A DNA stretch of 64,000 bases from Ustulina deusta (lineage: Eukaryota; Ascomycota; Sordariomycetes; Xylariales; Xylariaceae): the NCBI GenBank assembly GCA_023159155.1, contig JAJNNX010000052.1, forward strand, positions 310,001 to 374,000, in the 5' to 3' direction. The notes below the pieces were generated by a model, which did no database searches, was not told where the DNA came from, and saw only the letters and a program-made list of their open reading frames with translations. A program made the position numbers and the translations under genes. Every line of letters begins with the position of its first letter. The first letter of the stretch is position 1. Shown in pieces: positions 48,150-59,799 of this stretch.

Positions 48150-49711
48150 TTTGTGTGTATATGTGGTATATGGAAAGAGTTGTCGAGAATTATCGAGAAC
48201 TAGAGACGCGAGGTAGTTGTTGTTTGTAGCAGGTCTGGTTGGATGTCAAGGGGCGAAATTGAGAGACACAAATGTTGAATGCGATGCGAAAGAGAAACGT
48301 GATGTGCTGTCCAGAGCTCTCTCGCGTACATTAGACTAATTACTGTAGTGCAGAACGATGCGGCCAGATTTCCCCTTGCACTTTGAACTTCGCGCTGCCA
48401 TTGGGTGGGTCTCCAGGAGCTATCCAAGTCTGGCTAGGTACTAAGTAGGTAAGTAACCAATCAAAAAAGACGCCTGTGCCTGTGCCACAAGACCCAAGGT
48501 GCATGAGCCACAGGAACACACGGGGTTGAGCCTCATTTCGCCAGCGGCCCCCAGAATCGCAGGCCAGGGGACCCAGAAGTTCCGAGTCAAGTCTCCTTTA
48601 GATCCACCTGGGCAATGATTACAGCGGGTCGGCGTCCTGGAGACAGGCAGCTCGCTGCCTTATTACTGCACATCTATGGGGCGTGACGGGAGCCCCAAGG
48701 CAACCTAAAATTAATCAAGTACATAGATTGTACCTCCTCGATAAATCGAGCCCAATCTTAGACTCCGACTAACCTTCATCCTCTTCCAGTCGTACCAAAA
48801 TCATGTCATCGGCGTTCACTAGTTTTCCTCCATCTTGCCGCTTAATTCTCCCTGTATCACGATCCTCCTAGACGCTGCTTGGTCTCCTTCATTCCCTCTT
48901 TACGATAAAACCCCGATCTGAACGCCCAGCCTCATCAGCACCGGCTCATCAGCGCCATCCCTCGCGAGCTTCTCGCGACTGGGCTCGATTCCTGGCAACC
49001 GACTCCTTTTCACATGCGATAACCCGCTGTTAGTTTGGCCCGACACGAGCCTTTCGGCTAACTCAAGCAACAATACACGTACGCGTCCACGCAGATATCT
49101 CGGGGTTGGTTATTGATCCAAGGGTCTGGGCTCGGGATTACAGACAGTGCTGTCCGCCTCAAGTCTTGTCTTTTTTTTTCTTTTTTCTCGAGCAACTACC
49201 AAGTCTCCAGTGATCTCTCTGCCTGTATTTTTCGCATCACCCCTTCACGTTCCAGGATCTGGACTTTATATACACCGGCTCGCGTGTATCTAGGGAGACG
49301 TGGCCGAGATTGCGAGCACAGAGCTTCGTCTTGACATCTGATTGATTCGCCCGTCCATCCAGCCAGTAAGCTGGCGTTTTTCAGCGTTTTGTTCTGCCGC
49401 TTCGGCCGTTGAGACGGGGCAAGAAATTCAGAATTGCCTGAGAAAGGGGTTTGCGCGCGGCCGACGGTTCAACGTGTACGTATTGTACTATATCCTGTGA
49501 GATATCTTCTCTTCTTCGTTTCCTCTCGTCTTCCTCTGGGTCGCTTTTGCTACATGTACTCTTCTCGATGACTGATTCAATGGACCAAAAGACGCCAGGA
49601 ACTTCTTGTATCTTACTCTGAATACACTCAGTTGCTAGATACCACTCATCACTCTGACTCCATAACACACTTTGAAGCTCCATAACATACAGTCGTACCG
49701 TACCTTTGAAT
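48150..49711. other. divergent promoter region sss1 / RNA-binding gene
   Basis: 1.56 kb. A TTTTTTTTTCTTTTTTC tract lies near 49169-49186 and the region from 48780 to 49710 is CT-rich, as in long leaders of fungal housekeeping genes. Frames at 49113-49334 and 49381-49683 lack conserved features. Confidence 0.5.
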
Positions 49712-50912
49712 ATGGCCGACGAGGATTTCGAGATTGACGTCTATGGCGATGCCAATGCCGATACTGACTCCAAGGTCGACGATTCGAGTACCCAAGCCTA
49801 CGACAGCAATACTAGCATTACAATTGCCAACGGCTCCAACCCCCCAGAATCCGTCAATAACGATAACAGCGCCAACCATCATAGCAATTATGACGGCCAA
49901 GATCAGAACAGCCATGACGACCATGGCGCCCCGTTTGCCAAATACCAACAGGGCGTTAAGCGGAAGGGAGAATCTGACGACAGACCAATCGACCCCGGTG
50001 CGACAAACTGTCTCCTACTCTCAGACCTGAACTGGTGGACGACGGATGATGATATTCGTGGCTGGGTCACGCATGCCTCGTGCGAAGATGAGTTGAAGGA
50101 TATTACGTTTAGTGAACATAAGGTGAACGGCAAAAGTAAAGGGTGCGTTCATGCTTCTTGGCGTTGTTCAGGTGTGGCAAATGCTAACAGCGAACTACAG
50201 CCAAGCTTATCTTGAGTTCTCGTCCCAGCAGGCAGCTACCGCCGCCAAACATCAGATCGAATCCGCAGGCTCTGAGGGTACCCAACCTGGAGGGAAGAAG
50301 CATAATGTAATATATTCTAGCCCAGTCACGAACCCGTTCCGCACCCTGCCAAAGGATGCCCCTGCTCGTGGCAAGGACAACTCAGTCTCGCGAGGTGGTG
50401 TCAGCGGGAGTTTCAATGAGCGCGGTGGTGGCAATTTCCGAGGTCGCGGTAATTTCAACGGACCCCGTGGTGGTTTCAACCGAAACTTTGCAGGAGGTAA
50501 CATGGGCAGTGGCGGCGGCGGCGGCGGCTTTCACAACAACAACAATATGGGCGGAGGCGGAGGCGGAGGCGGCTTCGGGAACAACATGGGCGGCGGAGGT
50601 AACTTCGGCTTCGGTAATATGCCTGGCGGTGGTGGGGGCGGTTTCGGCTTCCGTGGTGGCATGATGGGTGGTAACATGGGCGGCGGTATGCGAGGAGGGA
50701 TGCGTGGTGGGCGAGGTGGTGGCATGGGTCCCGGCATGAACCCAGGCGTCGGCGCGGGAATGAATAACGGCATGATGGGGGGCATGGGGGGTATGGGCAT
50801 GCCTATGATGGGCTTTCAACAGCCTCACTTCAACCCGGCCTTCTTTGGGGGCAACCACCAGCAGACGGACTGGCAGAATCCACACGGAGCCAAACGGCCG
50901 CGGGGAGAATAG
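49712..50912 (+). CDS. RRM protein, CFIm68/CPSF6-like, Gly-rich tail
   Basis: Two exons: 49712-50142 and 50201-50912. The 58-nt intron (GTGCGT donor, GCTAAC branch) falls inside the RRM. The product is 380 residues. The first 85 residues are acidic and Asn/Asp/Ser-rich ([13 protein letters not shown]). The RRM spans about 95-175: [19 protein letters not shown] (RNP2-like strand with the NWWT motif seen in CFIm68), [20 protein letters not shown] (RNP1-like), and a final strand [17 protein letters not shown]. The C-terminal half is a low-complexity tail of GGG, RGG/GRG and MGG repeats. The RRM with the WWT motif resembles CPSF6/CFIm68 of 3'-end cleavage factor Im, which selects poly(A) sites. 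The RGG tail resembles hnRNP proteins, so a more general RNA-binding role is possible. Nuclear action is inferred. Confidence 0.85.
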
Positions 50913-51378
50913 TGAGTTTCTGGGTGGCCGTGCCGTTACTGTAACCGACCGCCTGATATTGACATGTGAGATTACTACTGAAAACGGCGTTTGTATTTCA
51001 TTGATTGGTCAGGCAGGCAAGGACAGGAAGGGAATGGGAAGGGCAAAGTTCGTTCTTCAAGCTTTCGCAGCACCTACATTGGCATGTGTCAGCTTTGTGT
51101 AGATTAGTATACCTCGAGTTGTCCCAGGTGCGAGACAGCTAGAATACCAAAAACGAAATGGGAGGCTAGCTTTTTCTGTAGAGCAAAATCCCGAACTTTA
51201 ATTGGCTCCATTCTAAGAACTCCTAACTACATCTCGATACTACATCTTGGTGACCATACTGTTAAGTATATATATTTACATGTGATGCTAAAGACAGATG
51301 ACAAGATAGAAGACACGCTTGCTAGGGTCTATGCACGTCTTCCAGCGACGGCCGCAAAGAGGCAAATAACCATCTGAA
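50913..51378. other. convergent 3' region
   Basis: 466 bp between converging stop codons. No gene is supported. Confidence 0.5.
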
Positions 51379-52188
51379 TTAGAGTTCCTTCTTCGAGACT
51401 TGGACAGGCGTATCAGGACCGAATAGGCCAAGAAGATATGCCGTTCGAGTTAGACCTAAAAAAGCCTAAAGATGTGCATGTTAGATATAAGGAGCGAAGC
51501 AGGAGAGAGCGATGTGACTCACGGTAAACCCGACATTGCCCCATGTGACGGCGTTCCAAGTGGCTACGTCAACAGCCCTCTCGTAGCCTAAGCCCCAGCA
51601 GGTGAGTCCTACGTGAGTGATGTCTGCGATCCTGTCACGGTCACACATGGACTGAGTCAGTGGACATTCGTTCTTATTGAGGCTTACACGTCCCCGGTGC
51701 TCGCGAGGAAAGACGTCCGTTTGAGGCTCCAACATAAATCATTGGTATTTTATATCATCTTGAGATGAAACAATTGTCGTATATGGGAGATAGGGGATAA
51801 AATGGGAATGGGTAGTGTAAGTGTAAGTAAGTCAAGGCCACTCACAGCAAAGCAACGAGGTAATTCCGGACAACCCTCGGCTCGCTGGTGGTGTATAGCA
51901 CAGCGACGCCGACGAGGAACAGGAGGCCGTAGGCGTTGCCTAGTTGCAGGGCGACGAGACGCGCGTTCTCGGACGAGATGGGCGATGCGGCGCTGCTGTC
52001 GATTTGGCTCGCTATGAACCAATCTACGTCCACCAGGGGTCCGAGACAGCCCGCAATTCTGGCCGTGTTAGCCTTGCGGTGGTGTGTGTAGGGTGTTAGG
52101 TAAGTCAGTCAGAGAGTGCGGCTTACAGTGAGAGGGGCTCGATGATGGTGAAGACGGTGCGTGGGAATGAGGGGAGTTGAGAGGCCAT
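51379..52188 (-). CDS. small multi-pass membrane protein, DUF7704-like
   Basis: Four exons: 52188-52127, 52058-51846, 51631-51523 and 51465-51379, giving 156 residues. Introns are 68, 214 and 57 nt with GTAAGC, GTGAGT, GTGAGT donors and two CTAAC branches. All junctions keep one frame. The protein reads as four membrane segments: one near FPRTVFTIIEPLSLIAGCLG, a second at NAYGLLFLVGVAVLYTT, a third at IADITHVGLTCWGLGY, and a last at WGNVGFTAFLGLTRTAYLLGLFG, followed by a short basic tail. The W-N-A-x-x-W-G-N-x-G-F motif and this topology fit a fungal family of small membrane proteins of unknown function (DUF7704 type). Because the exons are short, predictors may split or miss the gene. Function unknown. 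Confidence 0.75.
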
Positions 52189-52925
52189 CGCTCCCCTTTC
52201 TTCACTGGGATGACTTGCTGCTGTGGCTTTGGGCGTGCGGATGTATATCTCATACAGGTGGGAGGTGTGTATATGCGGGTAGATTGCCTACTTGATAGTC
52301 TGTGAGCCAAATGGTGAGAAGTCAGTTATCAATTGAAGAAAGAAAGTGACAAGGTGATATGACAGGTCACGGTGAAGGTTTAGGTATGAGCAATGAGCAG
52401 AAGGATGAACCTTGTCACGGCAGGGTAGGGAGTGCGTACATGAAGACGCAGACACGCCGATTTTCACATTTCACAGGGCGGAAGAACGTCGTCGCAGCCC
52501 AGATGGAGGTCGAGATGGGTGACGGCCAGCAACCGTGGCTTTGGAGCGTCTGGCAGGGGTAGCTCGCATGTCTGGACCATGTAACGTCGAGGATACTTAG
52601 CATATAGGTATACCATATGCCCAGGCCAGTGCATGTGTTAATGGAGACCTACACGAGGCCTTGGGTTGGCGGTGATCGGCTCCCGGGTTCATATCTTGGG
52701 TCTTGTCTTGGATGTCTGAGAATGTCGGGATCCCATTGGCTCACGGCCTAGAGACCGATGTGGGATCGTCACATTGTAGCAGCGAATCATAGCGACGGGT
52801 TTGTGGCCTCTGGACCCTCACCAACGTCTGCATCAATCAACGTGTGCATGCAGTCTCTCTAACCAACAAAAAAACCACGAGCAACGGAATGCCACTAGAT
52901 ACACTACACGACCGCTACCTATTGT

Positions 52926-53040
52926 TACCTACTACCTTACCTACCTCCCTACCTACCTCCCTACCTACCTACATACATACATATGTAGGTAGTTACCGCC
53001 TTATCTACATAAGTACCTAGGTAGCTACTACTAGGTAAGG
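52926..53040. repeat. TACC/TAGGTA repeat cluster
   Basis: Runs of CTAC/TACC units followed by inverted TAGGTA units, able to fold as imperfect hairpins. It is one of several such clusters in gaps of this window. Confidence 0.85.
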
Positions 53041-53840
53041 TTAGACAGCACTGCTGCGGGCCGTACTCCCACTACTACCGCACCGCTATAGGGGGTACTT
53101 TGTGTAGACCACGTTTGTCCCATCCCAGCCAGCCAGAGGCCGACCGAGGCGTTCGCTTGTTCTTCCTATTGCAACAAACGTCGACGTTGGAACTGCTCCG
53201 GGTCCTGCATACATAGTACCTACCTACATACTACCTACATATGTACGTATTTTTCATTATATTAATTCCTTTTTTATTTTTTATTTCCCCCCCCTTCAAA
53301 AACACTATCACTGCTACCAGGTAGGAGGTACCTCAGTTGTATGGCATGGGATCTTGGTCTTATGTACCTTAGGTATTCAAGCTGTTTTGCTATCTTGTGT
53401 CACCCCAAACGCTCCATCGTACAGACGTACCTACTCCTCGCTTGCTTCTGACACTTACTATGCCACTGCTACAGTCGAGGTCTACATACAGTACACCAGC
53501 ACTCGCTTTCCAGACCTACATGTACCACTACCTACGTTGTGCTGTCTGTCGTGTCGTGCCGTGACGCCGTGCCGCCGCGACGCCGCGAAAAAAGGCAGTT
53601 TAGTTTATCAGTCGGTTCACCTCAATTGGATCCAGAAACCCTTTTCCTACTGCCTAGGTATATACACCTACCTCTACTTCTTGTACCACCTATACCAAAC
53701 CATCCTTCTGCATGGCCTAGCTTCCGCATATCCTGCCTAGGTACCTCCCGTTGCATTTAGCTGCTGCAGCTCCTCCTGCTTTTAGAGAGCATCGTTTCTC
53801 TCCCTGATAAAAGACTTGAGTTCGGGTTATTTATCTGTCG

Positions 53841-53890
53841 TGTCTGCCTGTCTGTCTGTCTGTCTGCCTGCCTGTCTGCCTGCCTGTCTG
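53841..53890. repeat. (YCTG)n tract
   Basis: About twelve tandem TCTG/CCTG units, 350 bp before the start of the Myb gene. Confidence 0.85.
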
Positions 53891-54234
53891 TTTGTCTATC
53901 TACAGTCTGCCTGCCTGTTACTGTTACTGCTACTGCTACTGCTACGGCTACCTCTATTGTTCCACTGCCGCTCGACTGTTCTAGCTAGGTAGCTTGAATA
54001 ACTACCTGCCCGTACCCATCCAGGACCATATTTGTCGTGCTTGCTCTGTTTGTTTTGTCCTCCATCCAATTGCCTCGATGTTGTCTTGAGAGAGTTGCTT
54101 TGCCACTTGGCTCGGCTCGCCCCTCTCTCGTGTTATCATCCCACCCGTTTTCGTCTGCTTCTATTCTCTCGCTTGGATACACGTTAAACCTGCTCTTCTG
54201 ATGTTGACTTCTTCCTCCCCCCTGTTTGTTCAGT

Positions 54235-55839
54235 ATGGCTACAATTGAGCCGCGACTGATCCACCTGCTGAATGACTCAACCGCCACCTCGAGACAGGAG
54301 CTACCTTCCATCAAGGCCCTCAACTACCCTCAGACTTCGTCCCGCCCCCATCCCATCGAACCCGGTGCTGGTCAGAGACCTGGCCCACTCGACACCGCCG
54401 GGGGGGGCATAGCCTCGCAATCTATACTGTCGTTGTACTCCATCACGGACGAGACCCTCGCCGGCCCCTCGTTGAGAAAAGAAATCGCGAGCTACATCAC
54501 GACGGATCGTCCATTCCCGACCCATGTCTCGTCCCAGGATCTGCGTATGATACTTGAGGATACGCCAATCGACAATGCCGAAGATGTTTCGACTAAGAAG
54601 CGCCCCGTCAAGGAAGACTTTCCTCAATTGCCCCAGCCTCTCAAAAAACAGAAGGCGACTACCCACATGTTCCCCCCCATCATAGTCGGCTTGCTCGAAC
54701 CGCCCTCGAATGCCGCCCTCTTCCCGCCCATCTCGTCTGCGTCCTTCGAAACCCGTCAACGCTCTGAACCCCCGCAATCTCTCAATCTGACGAGACCTCT
54801 CGAGGTCCAGGGCCTTCCCGAAGAAATTACAGTTCCGAGTCCCCCTCCAGATGCCGAACGAACACCAACAGGGAAGCTCAAGCGGAGAGCCGCAAAGCCA
54901 CGTCGGAAATGGTCTGAGGAGGAAACGAATCACTTGCTGTTGGGTGTCAGCAAGCATGGTGTCGGCAGATGGACTGACATTCTCGAAGACCCGGGATACA
55001 AGTTCAATGAACGAACAGCTGGTGACCTCAAAGACAGGTTTCGCACTTGCTGCCCCGAGGAGCTTCGTGGAACCGCTGGCGCCAAGGCTGATGGATCAGA
55101 ACCACCCACAGCGCCCAGGAGCGAGAAGAAGCCTAGGAAGGGGATCATGTCGGAGAATATACTAAATGACACGGAAGAAGAAATCGAGATCGAGAAGATT
55201 TGGTCGGGGCAAAATGATTCGGAATCAGCACCGAAACAACGAAAAAGCAGGGCACACCGGAAGAAATTGGAAGATCTGGCAGAGCTCGGTATCAAAGGAC
55301 CGTTTAAGAAGTCACAGCGGAGGGAGAGGCGGCCCTTCTCCGAGCAGGATGACCGGGAAATATTGGAAGGGTTTGAAATGTACGGCCCTCATTGGACGAA
55401 AATTCAGAGGGACCCTAGGTTCAACTTGTCCAGTAGACAACCGACAGATTTGCGGGACAGACTACGGAACAAATATCCCGAAAAGTTTGTGAGCACGGAA
55501 AAGACTGCTATGCAAGTTCGGGAACCTGGAGGACGAGGCAATAGTCTGTTAGAGCCCTCGGTCAATATGGCTATTGATGGCTCTCTGCACCTTTCTAAAA
55601 CATCTCTTCTCGAACCCCAGCTGAACAGAACTGGCTCACGAGAGGATATCCCCAAGTGGGCATCGCTGAGTGGTGTCTTGGAGCTTGGGGAGCAAGCCCA
55701 GACTCATTCAGGCTTGTATTGGGGTGAGAGTGGCGGAGGAGGTTTTCCATCGGGTGAGATGGACATCTCACGTCTTTTGCTTGACGACACCCAGATCATG
55801 AGCGAACCGCTTTCTACTGATCGAAGAGGTTTTGGTTGA
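54235..55839 (+). CDS. double-telobox Myb protein, Teb1/Tay1-like
   Basis: One exon of 534 residues, starting at the ATG at 54235. Two Myb/SANT domains are separated by about 90 residues: the first at about 223-275 (RRKWSEEETNHLLLGVSKHG, WTDILEDPGYKFNERTAGDL, KDRFRTCCP) and the second at about 365-417 (RRPFSEQDDREILEGFEMYG, DPRFNLSSRQPTDLRDRLRN). Each keeps the third-helix D-L-(K/R)-D-(R/K)-(F/L)-R pattern of the telobox, which reads TTAGGG repeats in TRF-type factors. Paired teloboxes in one chain are known from fission yeast Teb1 and Yarrowia Tay1. Such proteins bind telomeric repeats and also similar sites in promoters, including histone genes. The N-terminal 200 residues are Pro/Ser-rich with a KKRP basic stretch that could act as an NLS. 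No TRFH dimerisation domain is visible. Confidence 0.85.
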   Translation: MATIEPRLIHLLNDSTATSRQELPSIKALNYPQTSSRPHPIEPGAGQRPGPLDTAGGGIASQSILSLYSITDETLAGPSLRKEIASYITTDRPFPTHVSSQDLRMILEDTPIDNAEDVSTKKRPVKEDFPQLPQPLKKQKATTHMFPPIIVGLLEPPSNAALFPPISSASFETRQRSEPPQSLNLTRPLEVQGLPEEITVPSPPPDAERTPTGKLKRRAAKPRRKWSEEETNHLLLGVSKHGVGRWTDILEDPGYKFNERTAGDLKDRFRTCCPEELRGTAGAKADGSEPPTAPRSEKKPRKGIMSENILNDTEEEIEIEKIWSGQNDSESAPKQRKSRAHRKKLEDLAELGIKGPFKKSQRRERRPFSEQDDREILEGFEMYGPHWTKIQRDPRFNLSSRQPTDLRDRLRNKYPEKFVSTEKTAMQVREPGGRGNSLLEPSVNMAIDGSLHLSKTSLLEPQLNRTGSREDIPKWASLSGVLELGEQAQTHSGLYWGESGGGGFPSGEMDISRLLLDDTQIMSEPLSTDRRGFG

Positions 55840-56961
55840 GCAAGACGTCCCAATTCCTCAGGAATATTACGTTTACGCGGATATTAGGATATATTCACCC
55901 TGGAGAGATCGAGAACGCGACGGGAAGCCGACTTCTAACGAAGATGGTTCTTACCGCTGGTGACAGCGTGTTATGGCGGGCAGGTGGGTCGGTTCTCAGG
56001 TGAATGGACAACAACGAGTGCGCATGATTGAAGTTTTTATGTACTGTGATAGGGGCGGTAGATGACTGCTACGAAAAATGAAGACGAAAGTAAGGGACAG
56101 GGCTGGGTTACGAGCCACATGACGGAACAGACCCATAGGGAAAGAAGGGTCGCAGAGTTGCCCTTCACTCCGTGGTTCAAGTACGACTCGGGAATCAAAC
56201 TTCTGTCTTTACCGATTCGAACGAAGGAAAGACATGGTTCAGTGAGCGAATGTATGTACCTGGTTGTTTGGTGTGTTCTAGACTTTGAAGATAATTCGCA
56301 CATAAAAAAGAGCAGAAAAAATGAGGAAAAATCAGTCAGCGAACGGAACAGTCCAATACATTCCACTATCCTCGTGAATATATACAAAGTAGCATTCACG
56401 GCGGTATGCGCTCCGGCAATCACGACGTAATAAATTATAGTATAGCTCTACACCTTTTACCTAGTTTGGCTCTAATTGGGCTTTCATCCAGTGGGACTAT
56501 TGTTCCAAATCTAGTTGAGAAGGTTGGTTCAAGGTACTTGATTATTTTGGCCAAATTTTATATCAGGTTGCCTTGAAAATAGTTAACCTAGACAGTTGTC
56601 AACGAAAATGCCTCTCCTGTCGTGTTTTGTTGCTAAGGTCCACATTGGCTATCGGCAAGTACTGCCGGTAGGTAAGTTGCTAGATTGAATCTTGATGCCT
56701 TTTCGAGTAAATGATGTTATCCAATTGGCCAAACTAGTGGAATTCGGACATCAGCTGATAGACGAGAGATGTCAGGTGGATAAGAGTGGCACTCAGCTGG
56801 CAAGAAGTACAGTCAAGCTTAGACCATGCCGTTATCAGCCCTACCTACCCACAAGCGGCGCACCTTTTTTTTATCGTGCGTAATTGATAACCTCCGAAAC
56901 CCACGGCAAAGGACGACGACGACAAGACCTCGACGACGCATTCTCCCACAGGACCGCCAAG
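55840..56961. other. intergenic, no gene supported
   Basis: 1.1 kb between two plus-strand genes: the 3' region of the Myb gene and the promoter and leader of the ribosomal protein gene. Frames at 56037-56430 and 56692-56883 lack conserved features. Confidence 0.5.
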
Positions 56962-57567
56962 ATGCCGACTCGCTTTTCAAAGACACGCAAGCACCGCGGC
57001 CATGTCAGCGCTGGACATGGTCGTGTAGGAAAGCACAGAAAGCACCCCGGTGGTCGTGGTATGGCTGGTGGTCAGGTAAGACCAAAAACACCAATCGCGA
57101 AGATGGATTACCGAAACCAGTCAATAAAATGGCTAACACAACCTGATAGCATCACCACCGCACAAATCTCGACAAGTACCATCCTGGTTACTTCGGTAAG
57201 GTCGGTATGCGACACTTCCACCTGTTGAGAAATCACCAATGGAACCCGACAGTCAACGTTGACAAGGTAAATGAACCACACTCGATTCCCCCTGGGTCGA
57301 AATGTCTAGTTATGAAGTTGGTCTAACAAGAATGCCTTTTCGTTCTAGCTCGCTTCCCTTCTTCCCCAAGATCTGCGCGAGAAGTACGTCTCCGGCGAGG
57401 CGAAAGACACAGCCCCCGTCATCGACCTGTTGGCCCTCGGATACTCGAAGCTTCTCGGAAAGGGAAGATGCCCCGATATTCCCTTCGTCGTGCGCGCCAG
57501 ATATGTCAGCAAGGATGCCGAGCGCAAAATCACAGAGGCTGGTGGTGTCATCGAGTTGGTGGCATAA
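56962..57567 (+). CDS. rpl28: 60S ribosomal protein uL15 (Rpl28/L27a)
   Basis: Three exons: 56962-57075, 57150-57266 and 57349-57567, giving 149 residues, exactly the family length. Introns are 74 and 82 nt (GTAAGA, GTAAAT donors; CTAAC branches). The start [20 protein letters not shown] and the Gly-rich [20 protein letters not shown] segment are diagnostic, followed by [16 protein letters not shown] and the C-terminal globular part [20 protein letters not shown]. It is a large-subunit protein near the peptidyl-transferase/L7-L12 side and is essential in yeast. It lies upstream of the small-subunit gene rps4 in the same orientation, with 1.1 kb between them. Confidence 0.97.
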
Positions 57568-58702
57568 AAGGGGAAGTAGGAAGGCTGGCTGGCATGGCGT
57601 GCGGGAATGGGAACAGGGAACAATAGCATGAATGACAAATCCGATGATCTGAACCAAGCAAAACACCTCGGGCGGTCACTGGACAACACAATTTTTGATG
57701 ATGGCGCGGCAACAAAATAATACCCAAATACACACAACACACAGACTAATGTGAAGCTGTGCTGTGCTGTGCAACCCTACTCTAGCCCTCTACGACATGT
57801 GTTTAGTTGCGGGTTCCTGCTGCCGCTAGACAATTCGACGATGGCGTTGGATTACGTTTGGCTCGAGTCTGAAGCGATGGGTTGTTGGGTTCCTATTACT
57901 GAGAGTGTGGCAAAGTCACTTTAATATCGTCACAAGAATTTCTAAACGATGGTGTCGGAAGGGGCCTCTGGACGGATGTGTACAGCGGCCCGATAATGAC
58001 GGCTTGCATTATATTCTGACCTAGGCATGGAGGCAAAGGATTTGACCAAATGAAATAAACATGCTATAGCCCACGGGCACGGCCATTTTGTTCCTTCAGG
58101 CGCAATCACAATTTCCATTCAATATACTCATGTTATGAGAATGTGTCCTTCGGGGAGTTGCCGTGGAGAGGCACAATTCAACTTAAGCGAGTCCTTCACC
58201 TCGGTGAGGAACTGGGTATATAGGCCCTTTTTTGCTCGAGGAACGTGTCAATCGATATGGCTTTTAAGATGTGAGACTGTCCCTGTTACAAGCAGGAAAT
58301 TAAGCCTATCACCAAATTCACATTAGACAGGTACGCCATTCAATTCATTATATAGCAATCTTACAATGCAGTATGTTAGGCAGTGTCGAGGGTTAGAGTA
58401 GGTAGGTACTAGTATCTACCGAGAAACCGTGTTATTTGATTGGTTGGTATTTTTCCACGCTAGGAACAACTCCTAGGTACCAGACATTTTGCAATTGGCA
58501 GAACTAGCCGATACCTGGGTACGCTTAGATTGATCCACAATTCTTATCTTATCAATTTTAGGTAGGGCACAACAGCCCTTTTTCGCTTCCCCCCCAAAAA
58601 CTAAGAATCTGATCCGTCCCCAACTGTTTGCAGGTCCGAATTGAGTGTCTCGATCATCGTCCACCAACTTCACGACAGCTCACCAGCCATCAAATCGTCA
58701 AA
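57568..58702. other. intergenic between rpl28 and rps4
   Basis: No gene is supported. A short TAGGTAGGTAC repeat lies at 58397-58412. The last 80 bp before 58703 is the leader of rps4. Confidence 0.5.
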
Positions 58703-59799
58703 ATGGGTCGAGGACCGTAAGTTAGGCTTCCCTTGAAACAGCCCTGCATTCCATGCCGGTCGCAAAGGTCGTCTTGTTCGTCGAGACAGACACAACTAGC
58801 GCAACGCAATACGCCGATTCTGAGTACTGACTTATTCTCGCTTCACAGGAAGAAGCACCAAAAGCGCCTCAGCGCCCCCTCTCACTGGCTTCTCGACAAG
58901 CTCTCGGGAACCTACGCCCCCAAGGCCTCGCCCGGTCCTCACAAGCAGCGAGAGTGCCTCCCCCTCATCATCTTCATCCGCAACCGTCTCAAGTATGCGT
59001 TGAACTACCGCGAGACGAGGGCCATCCTCATGCAGCGCCTTGTCAAGGTTGACGGCAAGGTCCGCACCGACACCACCTACCCCGCCGGCTTCATGGACGT
59101 CATCACCCTCGAGAAGACGGGCGAGAACTTCCGCCTCGTCTACGACACCAAGGGCCGCTACACTGTCCACCGCATCCAAGAGGAGGAGGCCGCCTACAAG
59201 CTGGGCAAGGTCAAGCGCGTACAGCTGGGCAAGGGCGGCATCCCATTCTTGGTCACGCACGATGCGAGAACGTAAGTGTTCTGTCAGACATCATTCAGCC
59301 GTTGGATCAAGCTTTGGTTGAACCACCCTTCAACGCTACAGCGACACCCACAACGAAACCCCACGTTGTACCCGTCGAGCTTCGAACTGATGGCTGGTAT
59401 GTTTTCCCTTTCTGGTCCTATTGCTAACGTGATTGTCTCCGCTACAGCATCCGTTACCCCGACCCTCTGATCAAGGTCAACGACACTGTCAAGATTGACC
59501 TCGCCACTGGCAAGATCACCGACTCCATCAAGTTTGATACTGGCGCCATTGCCATGATTACTGGTGGTCGTAACATGGGTCGTGTCGGTGTCATCACCCA
59601 CCGTGAGCGCCACGACGGTGGTTTCAACATTGTCCACGTCAAGGATGCCATTGACAACAGCTTCGCCACGCGCGAGAACAACGTCTTCGTCATTGGCTCC
59701 GAGAAGCCCTGGATCTCTCTGCCCAAGGGCCGTGGTGTCAAGCTTTCCATTGCCGAGGAGAGAGACCGCCGCCGAGCCCAGGCTCTGGCTGGTCACTAA
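58703..59799 (+). CDS. rps4: 40S ribosomal protein eS4 (Rps4)
   Basis: Three exons: 58703-58716 (14 nt), 58849-59271 and 59448-59799, giving 262 residues, the family norm. Introns are 132 nt (GTAAGT, CTGAC branch) and 176 nt (GTAAGT, CTAAC branch). The start [20 protein letters not shown], the S4-like RNA-binding region [20 protein letters not shown], the KOW-type segment [19 protein letters not shown] and the ending [15 protein letters not shown] are all present. It is a small-subunit protein at the mRNA-entry side. Intron 2 contains a candidate cassette exon (59342-59396) with its own splice sites and an in-frame stop, which could reduce functional mRNA if included. Confidence 0.97.
59342..59396 (+). 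other. candidate poison exon inside rps4 intron 2
   Basis: A 55-nt segment preceded by GCTACAG and followed by GTATGT. If included after exon 2 the frame reads 15 codons and then a TGA at about 59388-59390. The same GCTACAG heptamer ends the full intron at 59447. Usage is not shown. Confidence 0.35.

Larger units (their letters stand above)
52189..54234. other. divergent promoter region rich in repeats
   Basis: 2 kb between head-to-head genes. It holds the TACCTACC cluster at 52926-53040, more TACC units at 53216-53232 and 53655-53750, and a (YCTG)n tract at 53841-53890. A CAG just before the ATG at 54235 could be the acceptor of a leader intron. No gene is supported. Confidence 0.55.

Noticed and set aside
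48961..49010. tRNA-like GGGCTCGATTCC at about 48983
   Set aside because: The flanking stem does not pair and no A-box lies at the right distance upstream.
50382..50885. Minus-strand frames rich in Pro-Met or Thr-Ala-His
   Set aside because: Complements of the Gly-rich tail of the RNA-binding protein.
53841..53890. Short direct repeats as a CRISPR-like array
   Set aside because: Continuous 4-bp tandem units without spacers in a eukaryotic genome: a microsatellite.
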